The notes beneath the pieces were generated by a model. That model was not told the DNA's origin. It made no database searches and worked only from the letters and a program-made list of their open reading frames with translations. Shown piece after piece: positions 52,102 through 59,612 of a stretch of DNA of 64,000 nucleotides. This DNA comes from Nocardia vermiculata NBRC 100427 (GTDB lineage Bacteria; Actinomycetota; Actinomycetes; Mycobacteriales; Mycobacteriaceae), in NCBI RefSeq assembly GCF_001613265.1, contig NZ_BDCA01000008.1, positions 177,323 to 241,322 of the forward strand, in the 5' to 3' direction. Position 1 is the stretch's first letter; every line of letters begins with the position of its first letter. The position numbers and the translations under genes were made by a program.

Positions 52102-52898
52102 GTATCCGTCCGGAAGTGCCCCGTCTGCTCGAGGGCAAAGTGGTCATGGTGTGTGGTGTCGGCCCCGACCTGGGTCGATCGATGGCAGTGCGATGCGCAC
52201 AGGCGGGCGCCGATGTCGTCCTCGCGGCGCGCACCGAGTCACGCCTCGAAGGTGTCGCCACCGAGGTGGAGGCGCTCGGGCGCACGGCGTTGTCGGTTCC
52301 GGCCGACCTGGCCGACGCGGCGTCGCGATCGGAGTTGGTGCGGCGCAGCCTGGCTCGTTTCGGCAAGGTGGACGGGCTGATCAACAGCGCGTTCGTGCAG
52401 CCTCCGCAGGAGCGGCTGCTGGATACCGACCTCGACGCGATCCGCGGGTGGACCGACGTCAACGTGCTCGCCTCGGTCGGGCTGGTGCAATTGCTCGCCG
52501 AGACATTGTCGGAGAACAACGGATCCGTCGTCCTGGTCAACTCGATGGTGCTGCGTAACCAGCTGCCGGGGTTCGGTGCCTACCGGATGGACAAGGCGGC
52601 CTTGCTCGCCGCGGCCCGTAGCCTGTCGGTGGAACTCGGGCCGAGCGGCGTCCGGGTGAACTCCGTTGCGCCGGGATATATCTGGGGCCACAAAGTCCGC
52701 CGCGCCTTCGAGCGTCAGGCCGCCGCCCACGGCACTGCGCCCGAGTCGGTCTACGAGGAGGTGGCTGCCGGAACGGATCTGCGACGGCTGCCGACCACCG
52801 ATGAGATCGCGGATGCCGCGGTCTTCCTCACCTCGGATATGGCGAGCGGGATCTCCGGGCAGTGCCTCGATGTGAACTGCGGGCACACCCACCACTGA
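52098..52898 (+). CDS. SDR family oxidoreductase
   Basis: The 266-residue SDR has an atypical cofactor motif CGVGPDLGRS (about 19-28), INSAF in place of NNAG, and YRMDK as active site with VNSMVLR supplying Ser. The C-terminus ends GQCLDVNCGHTHH. Departures from the classical motifs suggest a subgroup with specialised substrate. It is translationally coupled to the sulfotransferase upstream and followed by another sulfotransferase after 38 bases. Making or removing a ketone at the position that is sulfated would explain this grouping. Confidence 0.83.
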   Translation: MSIRPEVPRLLEGKVVMVCGVGPDLGRSMAVRCAQAGADVVLAARTESRLEGVATEVEALGRTALSVPADLADAASRSELVRRSLARFGKVDGLINSAFVQPPQERLLDTDLDAIRGWTDVNVLASVGLVQLLAETLSENNGSVVLVNSMVLRNQLPGFGAYRMDKAALLAAARSLSVELGPSGVRVNSVAPGYIWGHKVRRAFERQAAAHGTAPESVYEEVAAGTDLRRLPTTDEIADAAVFLTSDMASGISGQCLDVNCGHTHH

Positions 52899-52936
52899 CA
52901 TCGCCGCGAGAGCGCTCGCCGGAAAGGACCACTGCG

Positions 52937-54109
52937 ATGACGACCCTCGGGACTGTCGACGACCTTCATGAAACAGCATCTGCCAGAACGGGTCTCGACG
53001 ACTTCGGTGACCCCGCCTACCGCGAGGCGATGCAGGTGCTGATGGACAGCTACGTCCACGACGCCGGTCTCACCGAGGCCGGCACAGTGCGCACCCGCGC
53101 CATGCTGGAGACCGTGCTGGAGACCAGGCTTCGTCTCCGGCAGGCCTACACTCGCCGGCCGAAGGCTGCCGACCTCGCGATCAGGCGGCCCATCTTCGTC
53201 ACCGGCCTCCCGCGTACCGGGACCACGGCGCTGCATCGGCTGCTGTGTCTCGACCCCGCCCACCAGGGGTTGGAGCATTGGTTGACCGAGGCGCCGCAAC
53301 CTCGCCCGCCGAAATCGGCCTGGGCCGGCCACCCGGACCATCGGCGCATGCAGGAGGCGCTCGAGGTGCTGCACGAGGCCAATCCGACGATGCGGGGCAT
53401 GCACTTCATGTCCGCGGACATGGTCGAGGAGTGCTGGCGGGCGGAGCGGCTGTCGATGCGGTCGATCGCATTCCAGAACACCGCGCACCTGCCGGGATAC
53501 TCCGAATGGCTCGCCGCGCGCGATATGGCCCCGGCCTACGAGGCCCACCGCGACATGCTCCGGATCATCGGCCTGAATGATCGAGATCGCCGCTGGGTGT
53601 TGAAGAGTCCCAGCCATCTGTTCGGCCTCGACGCTCTGATGGCCACCTACCCCGACGCCCTGGTTATCGCGACGCACCGTCATCCCCGCACCATCGTGGC
53701 CTCGGTGAGCAGCCTGAACCGGAATGCCAGTGCGGGTACCTCGACGCTGTTCACCGCCGACGTGGTCGGTCGCGACTGCCTGGACCTGTGGGCGCGCGGA
53801 GCGCAGGCCTTCCTCGAGGCACGGCAGCGCTACGACTCCGCTCAGTTCATCGATGTGCATTACGAGGACTTCGTGGCCGATGCGCCCGGCATCGTGGAGG
53901 CGATCTACCAGCAGTTCGACTTGCCGCTGAGCCAGGACGTGCGCGACGCCGTCGCCGCGAGTCACGAACAGAGCAAGGCGGGCGAGCGCCGGCCGGTTCA
54001 TCACTACTCACTGTCCGATTTCGGATTGACGGAATCCGAGGTGGACGCGAGGTTCACGGACTATGTGAACGAACATCTCGGACCGAGAGCCCACCCTCGT
54101 GCCGGCTGA
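52937..54109 (+). CDS. PAPS-dependent sulfotransferase
   Basis: The 390-residue protein carries the PAPS loop FVTGLPRTGTTALHRLLCLD (about 87-106) and a 3'-phosphate segment with ALVIATHRHPRTIVASVSSL. It is a more distant relative of the other two sulfotransferases, with a shorter N-terminal helical region. Similar actinobacterial proteins are common and mostly unassigned. Start 52937 has a GGAAAGGA site. It sits between an SDR and the BaiE-like gene on the same strand, forming the end of the sulfatase-lipoprotein-sulfotransferase cluster. Confidence 0.87.
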   Translation: MTTLGTVDDLHETASARTGLDDFGDPAYREAMQVLMDSYVHDAGLTEAGTVRTRAMLETVLETRLRLRQAYTRRPKAADLAIRRPIFVTGLPRTGTTALHRLLCLDPAHQGLEHWLTEAPQPRPPKSAWAGHPDHRRMQEALEVLHEANPTMRGMHFMSADMVEECWRAERLSMRSIAFQNTAHLPGYSEWLAARDMAPAYEAHRDMLRIIGLNDRDRRWVLKSPSHLFGLDALMATYPDALVIATHRHPRTIVASVSSLNRNASAGTSTLFTADVVGRDCLDLWARGAQAFLEARQRYDSAQFIDVHYEDFVADAPGIVEAIYQQFDLPLSQDVRDAVAASHEQSKAGERRPVHHYSLSDFGLTESEVDARFTDYVNEHLGPRAHPRAG

Positions 54110-54159
54110 CTCGACTCACCACCAACCGACGGTCCTCGGACCGGGAAATGAGAGAATTT

Positions 54160-54696
54160 ATGGCCGACCGGAACGCCGCCGAGATCGAGCAGCTACGTAA
54201 CGATATCCGGATCCTGAAGGACATCGAGGCGATCAAGCGCGTCAAACACGCCTACTTTCGGTGCATCGATACCGCGAACCTGACCGAGCTCCGCGATCTG
54301 CTGCATCCGCAGTTGCGCTCGAAGATGGTCGGCGGGCACTACAACCTCGAATTCGATAATCGCGACGATTACCTCGAGATGATTGCCAACTCCTTCAACT
54401 CGGAGTTCGTCGGACAGCACAACGGGCACCACCCCGAGATCGACATCCTCAGCGAGACCGAAGCGACCGGGAAGTGGTACCTCTCCGATATCGCGATCAG
54501 CCTCCGCAACAAGTCCACCACTACCGGCACCGCGATCTACACCGACAAGTATCTGAAGACGGGCGGCCTCTGGCAGATCATCGAGACCGGCTACTTCCGG
54601 ATCTACGAGACAGTCACTCCGACAACGGAACCGCCCGAACTGACCGTGCACTTTCTGGCCGCACACGGACGTAAGCTGCCCGCGGTCGACGCCTGA
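54160..54696 (+). CDS. SnoaL/NTF2-fold protein, bile-acid 7alpha-dehydratase (BaiE)-like
   Basis: The 178-residue protein closely follows the pattern I recall for BaiE of bile-acid-dehydroxylating clostridia: KDIEAIKRVKHAYFRCID, NGHHPEIDILSETEATGKWYLSD, and TAIYTDKYLKTGGLWQIIETGYFRIYE. The catalytic Tyr and His of BaiE appear to correspond to Tyr32 and His90, and Asp110 lies in the WYLSD segment. Members of this family remove water from 7alpha-hydroxy-3-oxo-delta4 steroids. Other SnoaL_4 proteins have unrelated roles, so the substrate is inferred. ATG 54160 is preferred; ATG 54148 would add 4 residues. It is the last gene of the rightward cluster. Confidence 0.8.
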   Translation: MADRNAAEIEQLRNDIRILKDIEAIKRVKHAYFRCIDTANLTELRDLLHPQLRSKMVGGHYNLEFDNRDDYLEMIANSFNSEFVGQHNGHHPEIDILSETEATGKWYLSDIAISLRNKSTTTGTAIYTDKYLKTGGLWQIIETGYFRIYETVTPTTEPPELTVHFLAAHGRKLPAVDA

Positions 54697-54702
54697 CGCC
54701 CA

Positions 54703-54716
54703 CCGCCCCGGGGCGG
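54703..54716. terminator. GC palindrome between convergent genes
   Basis: CCGCCCCGGGGCGG is a perfect 14-base palindrome in the 58-base gap between the convergent BaiE-like and SDR genes. It could act as a bidirectional terminator, though its loop would have to form from stem bases. Chance occurrence in such GC-rich DNA is not negligible. Confidence 0.35.
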
Positions 54717-54754
54717 CGCCTGATGCCGACCCGGGGCAGCCCCGCGGGATCGCC

Positions 54755-55519
54755 TCAGAACGACGCGCGAGCTCCGCCGTCGACACGGATCTCGGACGCA
54801 TTCCAGTACTTCGCCTCGTCGGAGGCTGCGAAGGCGATGAATCCCGCCATGTCGGCGGCGTTGCCGGACTCTTCCTGACCCCACAGGTGGATCAGGCGTG
54901 AATACCAGTCGCCCTCGTACAGCTTCACCTGCTCCCAGATCTCCCACATCATTTTGGTTTGCACACCGGAGGGGGAAATCGGCACGACGCGGATGCGCCG
55001 GGGCGCGAGTTCGACTGCGAGCGTGAACGATGCCGAGACCAGTGCGGCTTTGGAACCGGCGTATGCCGCCATCGTCGGGACCGCCTGAGTGCCCGAACTC
55101 GAGCAGATGTTGATGATCGAGCTGTTGTCCGGGACGTACGGCAGCGCTTGATTGATCAGCCGCAGCGGGCCGATGAAGTTCACCTGGTTGATGTTGCGTG
55201 CCACGTCGGGATCGAAGTCCTCGATAGGGGTCCGGACAGTGACGCCGGCGATATTGCAGACGATGTCGATGCGGCCGTCGAGATACTCGCCGGCCGCCTG
55301 TACAGCGTCGACGATCGAGGTGTCATCGAGCATGTCGACGTAATGTGAACCGAATCGGGCAGGGTCCGAGACGAGTTTTCCGGTCTCTGCGAGGTTGGTG
55401 GTGCTGCGACCGAGACCGAAGACGGTCGCTCCTTCGGTGACGAAGCGTGCTGCGGTGGCGCGGCCGATACCGGCCGATGCACCCGTGATGAGAACGTTCC
55501 TGCCTTCGAACCGGTTCAT
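54755..55519 (-). CDS. SDR family oxidoreductase
   Basis: The 254-residue SDR has TGASAGIG (13-20), CNIAG, and YAGSK preceded by NICSSSG. It shares its start (MNRFEGRNVLITGA), its WYSRLIHLWGQ loop and its VDGGARASF end with the SDR at 41954, and the two are paralogues. It is alone on its strand, convergent with the BaiE-like gene and divergent from cysD with a 226-base gap. The probable role is hydroxyl/ketone interconversion on the pathway substrate. Confidence 0.87.
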   Translation of the reverse strand: MNRFEGRNVLITGASAGIGRATAARFVTEGATVFGLGRSTTNLAETGKLVSDPARFGSHYVDMLDDTSIVDAVQAAGEYLDGRIDIVCNIAGVTVRTPIEDFDPDVARNINQVNFIGPLRLINQALPYVPDNSSIINICSSSGTQAVPTMAAYAGSKAALVSASFTLAVELAPRRIRVVPISPSGVQTKMMWEIWEQVKLYEGDWYSRLIHLWGQEESGNAADMAGFIAFAASDEAKYWNASEIRVDGGARASF

Positions 55520-55745
55520 GTCACTCCGTCTCCTTCGGCCCCTGTGTACCCGTGGTCGAGATCGTGACGTTATGTGTCGCCCATCACTTCTCGCGCCGCC
55601 GTCTCGATCACTGAGATGTCGTGGAGCCGGTCACAGGGGCCGAACTAGCGTTCGGCAACACGGCGATCCTCCGGGCCGTGGCAGTGACATACGGACCGCG
55701 CGTTCTCGGCGGCATATGTCGACAGCAAGTGAAAGGGCCGAATCC

Positions 55746-56660
55746 ATGACCACCGTTAAATCCGGCTATCGGCTGAGTCACCTCGACCAGCTGGAGGCGG
55801 AATCGATCCACATCTTCCGCGAGGTCGCGGCCGAGTTCGAGAAGCCGGTGCTGATGTTCTCCGGCGGCAAGGACTCCATCGTGATGCTCCGGCTCGCCGA
55901 GAAAGCCTTCTTTCCCGCGAAGTTGCCGTTCCCGATTCTGCAGGTGGACACCGGATTCGACTTTCCCGAAGTGCTCGACTCGAGAGACAACTGGATCAAG
56001 CGGCTGGGTCTTCGCCTGATCGTGGCGAGTGTCGACGACGCCGTCGCGAAGGGAGTGGTCGTCGACGACGGTAAAACCAGCCGCAACCGGATGCAGATCG
56101 GCACGCTGCTGAACGCATTGGAGACCGAAGGCTTCACCGCTGCGTTCGGTGGTGGCCGTCGAGACGAGGAAAAGGCCCGCGCGAAAGAACGGGTCTACTC
56201 ACACCGCGACGAGTTCGGCCAGTGGGATCCCAAGCTGCAGCGCCCCGAGCTGTGGAGTCTCTACAACGGGCGGATCCATCCCGGTGAGCATATGCGGATC
56301 TTCCCGATATCGAACTGGACCGAGCTCGACATCTGGCACTACATCGGCCGGGAGAATATCGAGATTCCCTCGATCTACTTTGCCCACGAGCGTGAGGTCA
56401 TCGCGCGTGACGGCATGCTGCTCTCGGCTTCCGACGCCGTCCGGCCGCGCGCCGGCGAGCAGGTCGAGACACGCACCGTCCGTTTCCGGACGGTCGGCGA
56501 TATGACACTCACCGGTTGCGTCGAGTCCGAGGCCGACACGATCGACAAGATCATCGACGAGATCGCCGTCGCTCGGGTCACCGAGCGGGGCGCCACTCGG
56601 GGCGACGACAGGTTCTCCGAGGCAGCGATGGAAGACCGCAAGAAGGAGGGCTACTTCTGA
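55746..56660 (+). CDS. cysD: Sulfate adenylyltransferase subunit 2 (ATP sulfurylase, CysD)
   Basis: The 304-residue protein is a PP-loop ATPase: LMFSGGKDSIVMLRLAEKAF (about 37-56), ILQVDTGFDFPEVLDSRD, AFGGGRRDEEKARAKERVYS and the C-terminal MEDRKKEGYF, all characteristic of CysD. With CysN it makes adenosine 5'-phosphosulfate from ATP and sulfate. ATG 55746 has a GAAAGGG site and starts at the usual CysD N-terminus. Its stop overlaps the cysN ATG by one base (TGATG). Location beside sulfotransferase genes suggests dedicated supply of activated sulfate, though assimilation of released sulfate is equally possible. Confidence 0.95.
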   Translation: MTTVKSGYRLSHLDQLEAESIHIFREVAAEFEKPVLMFSGGKDSIVMLRLAEKAFFPAKLPFPILQVDTGFDFPEVLDSRDNWIKRLGLRLIVASVDDAVAKGVVVDDGKTSRNRMQIGTLLNALETEGFTAAFGGGRRDEEKARAKERVYSHRDEFGQWDPKLQRPELWSLYNGRIHPGEHMRIFPISNWTELDIWHYIGRENIEIPSIYFAHEREVIARDGMLLSASDAVRPRAGEQVETRTVRFRTVGDMTLTGCVESEADTIDKIIDEIAVARVTERGATRGDDRFSEAAMEDRKKEGYF

Positions 56661-57952
56661 TGTCCCGTGCCGATGACGAAACTCCGGACGCCGAACGTTC
56701 CATGGACCTGCTGCGGTTCGCGACCGCAGGCTCTGTCGATGACGGCAAGTCGACCCTGATCGGGCGGCTGCTGCTGGACTCCAAGTCGATCTTCGAGGAC
56801 CAGTTGGAGGCCGTGGCGGCCACCAGCCAGGACAAGGGCTACGACTACACCGACCTGGCGCTGCTCACCGACGGACTCCGCTCGGAGCGTGAGCAGGGCA
56901 TCACGATCGATGTGGCGTACCGCTACTTCGCCACGCCCGCACGCAAATTCATCATCGCCGACACCCCGGGCCATGTGCAGTACACGCGCAACATGGTCAC
57001 CGGCGCTTCGACCGCCGACCTCGGTCTCGTACTGGTCGACGCCCGCCAGGGCCTGACCGAACAGTCGCGACGTCATGCGGTGCTGCTGTCGCTGCTGCGC
57101 GTCCCGCACCTCGTGCTCGCGGTCAACAAGATGGACCTGGTCGACTACGACCAAGAGGTGTTCGTGAGGATCCAACAGGAGTTCACCTCCTTCGCCACCA
57201 AACTCAACATCCCCGACCTGACGGTCATCCCGCTGTCCGCCCTGCGGGGCGACAACGTTGTCGCCCGCTCGGACAACATGAACTGGTACGAGGGTCCGTC
57301 GCTGATGCATCACCTGGAGAACGTTCATGTCGCCTCCGATCGCGACCTGGTGACGTCCAGATTCCCGGTGCAGTACGTGATCCGGCCCAAATCCGACGAC
57401 TTCCACGACTACCGCGGCTATGCCGGGCAGCTGGCGGGCGGAGTGCTGAAGAAGGGCGACGACGTGATCGTGCTGCCCAGCGGCATGACGTCGAAGGTTG
57501 CCTCGATCGAGCTGTACGACAACGAGATCGACGAAGCCTTCCCTCCCATGTCGGTCACCGTGCGGCTCACTGATGACGTCGACGTCTCCCGTGGCGACAT
57601 GCTCGCCAGAGCGAACAACGCGCCGAAGCCGTCCCAGGACATCGACGCCATGGTCTGCTGGATGACCAACAACCCGCTGCGTGCAGGCCGGAAGTTGGCC
57701 ATCAAGCACACCACCCGCACCGGACGAGCCGTGGTGAAGGACATCGGCTATCGCCTCGATGTGAACACACTGCACCGCGACCTGGACACCGGCGAGCTCG
57801 GACTGAACGAGATCGGCCGGGTGAAGCTGCGGACAACGGTGCCGCTGCTGTGCGATCCGTATTCGAAGAACCGGACCACGGGGTCGTTCATTCTCATCGA
57901 CGAGGCCACCGGGGTCACCGTCGGCGCCGGGATGATCAACGACGCCGACTGA
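56660..57952 (+). CDS. cysN: Sulfate adenylyltransferase subunit 1 (GTPase CysN)
   Basis: The 430-residue GTPase has the P-loop GSVDDGKS (24-31), DTPGH (101-105) and NKMD (156-159) of EF-Tu-like proteins, followed by beta-barrel domains. GTP hydrolysis by CysN drives APS formation by CysD. In mycobacteria CysN is normally fused to APS kinase (CysNC, over 600 residues); here the protein stops after the GTPase and barrels, with no kinase domain. A strong inverted repeat lies 64 bases downstream. Making PAPS for the sulfotransferases would therefore need a CysC from elsewhere. Confidence 0.95.
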   Translation: MSRADDETPDAERSMDLLRFATAGSVDDGKSTLIGRLLLDSKSIFEDQLEAVAATSQDKGYDYTDLALLTDGLRSEREQGITIDVAYRYFATPARKFIIADTPGHVQYTRNMVTGASTADLGLVLVDARQGLTEQSRRHAVLLSLLRVPHLVLAVNKMDLVDYDQEVFVRIQQEFTSFATKLNIPDLTVIPLSALRGDNVVARSDNMNWYEGPSLMHHLENVHVASDRDLVTSRFPVQYVIRPKSDDFHDYRGYAGQLAGGVLKKGDDVIVLPSGMTSKVASIELYDNEIDEAFPPMSVTVRLTDDVDVSRGDMLARANNAPKPSQDIDAMVCWMTNNPLRAGRKLAIKHTTRTGRAVVKDIGYRLDVNTLHRDLDTGELGLNEIGRVKLRTTVPLLCDPYSKNRTTGSFILIDEATGVTVGAGMINDAD

Positions 57953-58016
57953 ACGACACCGGGACTCTCACCGACCGGGACGATTTCCCGTGCCCCGAGT
58001 CAGCTCCGGGGAACAG

Positions 58017-58057
58017 GCAGGGCCTGCAATCTCGACCCTCGAGATTGCGGGCCCTGC
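58017..58057 (+). terminator. Long hairpin between cysN and kshA
   Basis: Two 19-base arms, pairing in 18 of 19 positions plus one G-T, enclose a 3-base loop (CCC). The stem starts 64 bases after the cysN stop and ends 84 bases before the kshA start. It is the longest hairpin in the window. It lacks a U-run but should be a strong terminator or attenuator. Its size also allows a role as an operator for a large dimeric regulator. Confidence 0.6.
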
Positions 58058-58141
58058 GCCGCTCCCACGGCTTCTACGGTTCTCGGACGAGCGCAGGCGC
58101 AGGTTGCGAATCGTGCGCACGAAAACAGGAGGGTGGCTGAC

Positions 58142-59308
58142 ATGTCCGTTTCCGAGCTTCATTCGGATGAGGTCCGCAGCATCGAGGCTGCGGACATAGA
58201 GACGCGTTTTGCGCGGGGTTGGCATTGTCTGGGTCTGGTGAGGAGCTTCCGTGACGGGCAGCCGCACTCGATTCGGGCTTTCGGACGGAAGCTGGTGGTG
58301 TTCACCGGTGCGGACGGCACGATGAACGTGCTCGATGCGTATTGCCGCCACATGGGTGGTGACCTGTCGCAGGGCACGGTCAAGGGCAACGAGATCGCGT
58401 GTCCGTTCCACGACTGGCGGTGGGGCGGAGACGGTCGCTGTAAGCAGATCCCTTACGCGCGACGGGTTCCGCCACTGGCCCGCACCGCGACCTGGCCCAC
58501 CCTCGAGCAGGACGGCATGCTCTTCGTGTGGAACGATCCCGAAAACAACCCACCGCCGGCAGCGGTGACCATCCCGGTGATCAGCACATTCGATGACGGC
58601 GAGTGGACCGACTGGGTGTGGAACGAGATGGTGGTGCACACCAATGCCCGTGAGGTGATCGACAACGTCGTGGACATGGCGCACTTCTTCTACGTGCACA
58701 AGGGTTTTCCGACGTACTTCAAGAACGTCTTCGAAGGCCACGTGGCCACACAGTATTACGATGGTGTGCAACGGGAAGATGTCATGCACCAGGTGGACGA
58801 GGCGCGCGACGCCGACGCGCCGAAGCTCATCGGCACCACTTCCGAGGCGGCCTACTTCGGCCCTTCCTTCATGATCGATTACCTCGGCCACCAATTCGAG
58901 GACGGGGAGAACCCGTCGGTCCTCATCAACGCGCATTACCCGATCGACAACAACAGTTTCATGCTGCATTTCGGCCTCAGGGTCAAGCGCCGCCCCGGGA
59001 TGAGCGCCGAGGAGGCCGAGGCCGGTGCACAGAAGACCGGCGAAGGCATTCTGGCCGGGTTCATGCAGGACGTGGAGATCTGGCGCAACAAGACCCGGAT
59101 CGACAACCCGCTGCTGTGCGAGGAGGACGGTCCGGTCTACCAACTGCGGCGCTGGTACCAGCAGTTCTACGTCGACGTCGCAGATGTCACCCCGGAAATG
59201 ACCGACCGATTCGAGTTCGAGATCGATACCACCAAGGCGGTCGCGGCGTGGCGTGCCGAGGTCGCTGCCAATATCGCCGAGCGGCAGACCGCGGCGTCGT
59301 CGGCGTGA
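58142..59308 (+). CDS. kshA: 3-ketosteroid 9alpha-hydroxylase oxygenase component (KshA-like Rieske oxygenase)
   Basis: The 388-residue protein has a Rieske domain with CRHMGGDL (Cys68, His70) and CPFHDW (Cys87, His90). The mononuclear iron site lies in NVVDMAHFFYVHKGFPTYFKN (Asp179, His181, His186) with Asp310 in GFMQDVEIW. These features and the length match KshA, which hydroxylates C9 of 3-ketosteroids and leads to opening of ring B; the reductase KshB is not in the window. AGGAGG at 58127-58132 is well spaced from ATG 58142 and abuts GTG 58133, so ATG is chosen. KshA paralogues differ in side-chain preference, so the exact substrate is open. Confidence 0.92.
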   Translation: MSVSELHSDEVRSIEAADIETRFARGWHCLGLVRSFRDGQPHSIRAFGRKLVVFTGADGTMNVLDAYCRHMGGDLSQGTVKGNEIACPFHDWRWGGDGRCKQIPYARRVPPLARTATWPTLEQDGMLFVWNDPENNPPPAAVTIPVISTFDDGEWTDWVWNEMVVHTNAREVIDNVVDMAHFFYVHKGFPTYFKNVFEGHVATQYYDGVQREDVMHQVDEARDADAPKLIGTTSEAAYFGPSFMIDYLGHQFEDGENPSVLINAHYPIDNNSFMLHFGLRVKRRPGMSAEEAEAGAQKTGEGILAGFMQDVEIWRNKTRIDNPLLCEEDGPVYQLRRWYQQFYVDVADVTPEMTDRFEFEIDTTKAVAAWRAEVAANIAERQTAASSA

Positions 59309-59344
59309 GTAGTTGCCCGGTGCGGTGACTGCACCGGATGGACA

Positions 59345-59373
59345 GTCACCGCCGACCCGAGCTCGGCGGTGAC
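59345..59373 (+). terminator. Terminator-like hairpin after kshA
   Basis: GTCACCGCCGA pairs perfectly with its complement across a 7-base loop, beginning 36 bases after the kshA stop codon. It lies in a 304-base gap before the HsaA gene that shows no other gene, so hsaA-hsaC-sulfatase probably has its own promoter in the remaining ~240 bases. No copy of the window's other operators is visible there. Confidence 0.55.
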
Positions 59374-59612
59374 ACCGGTGTGCCGATCACGGCAGAACTC
59401 GTGCCGGTATGCCGGGCGATCCCGCTCAGTGATCGGGCTCGGATGAGTTGTGGCGAGTGAGTGCCTCGCAGCTCATCGCTCGATCCCGTTGGGCGGGAGC
59501 TCGTCTACGTCGGGGTGGGGGGTTTGCGACCGTGATCCAACCGCACCAGCTGGTCGACCACGACGAGCGCACCCGGATTCCGGACAACCGCACGAGGAGA
59601 ACGAGGACGAGG

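Noticed and set aside
57850..58140. A 96-residue open frame spanning the cysN end and the hairpin
   Set aside because: It overlaps cysN out of frame and runs through the inverted repeat; it is a composition artefact of GC-rich DNA.
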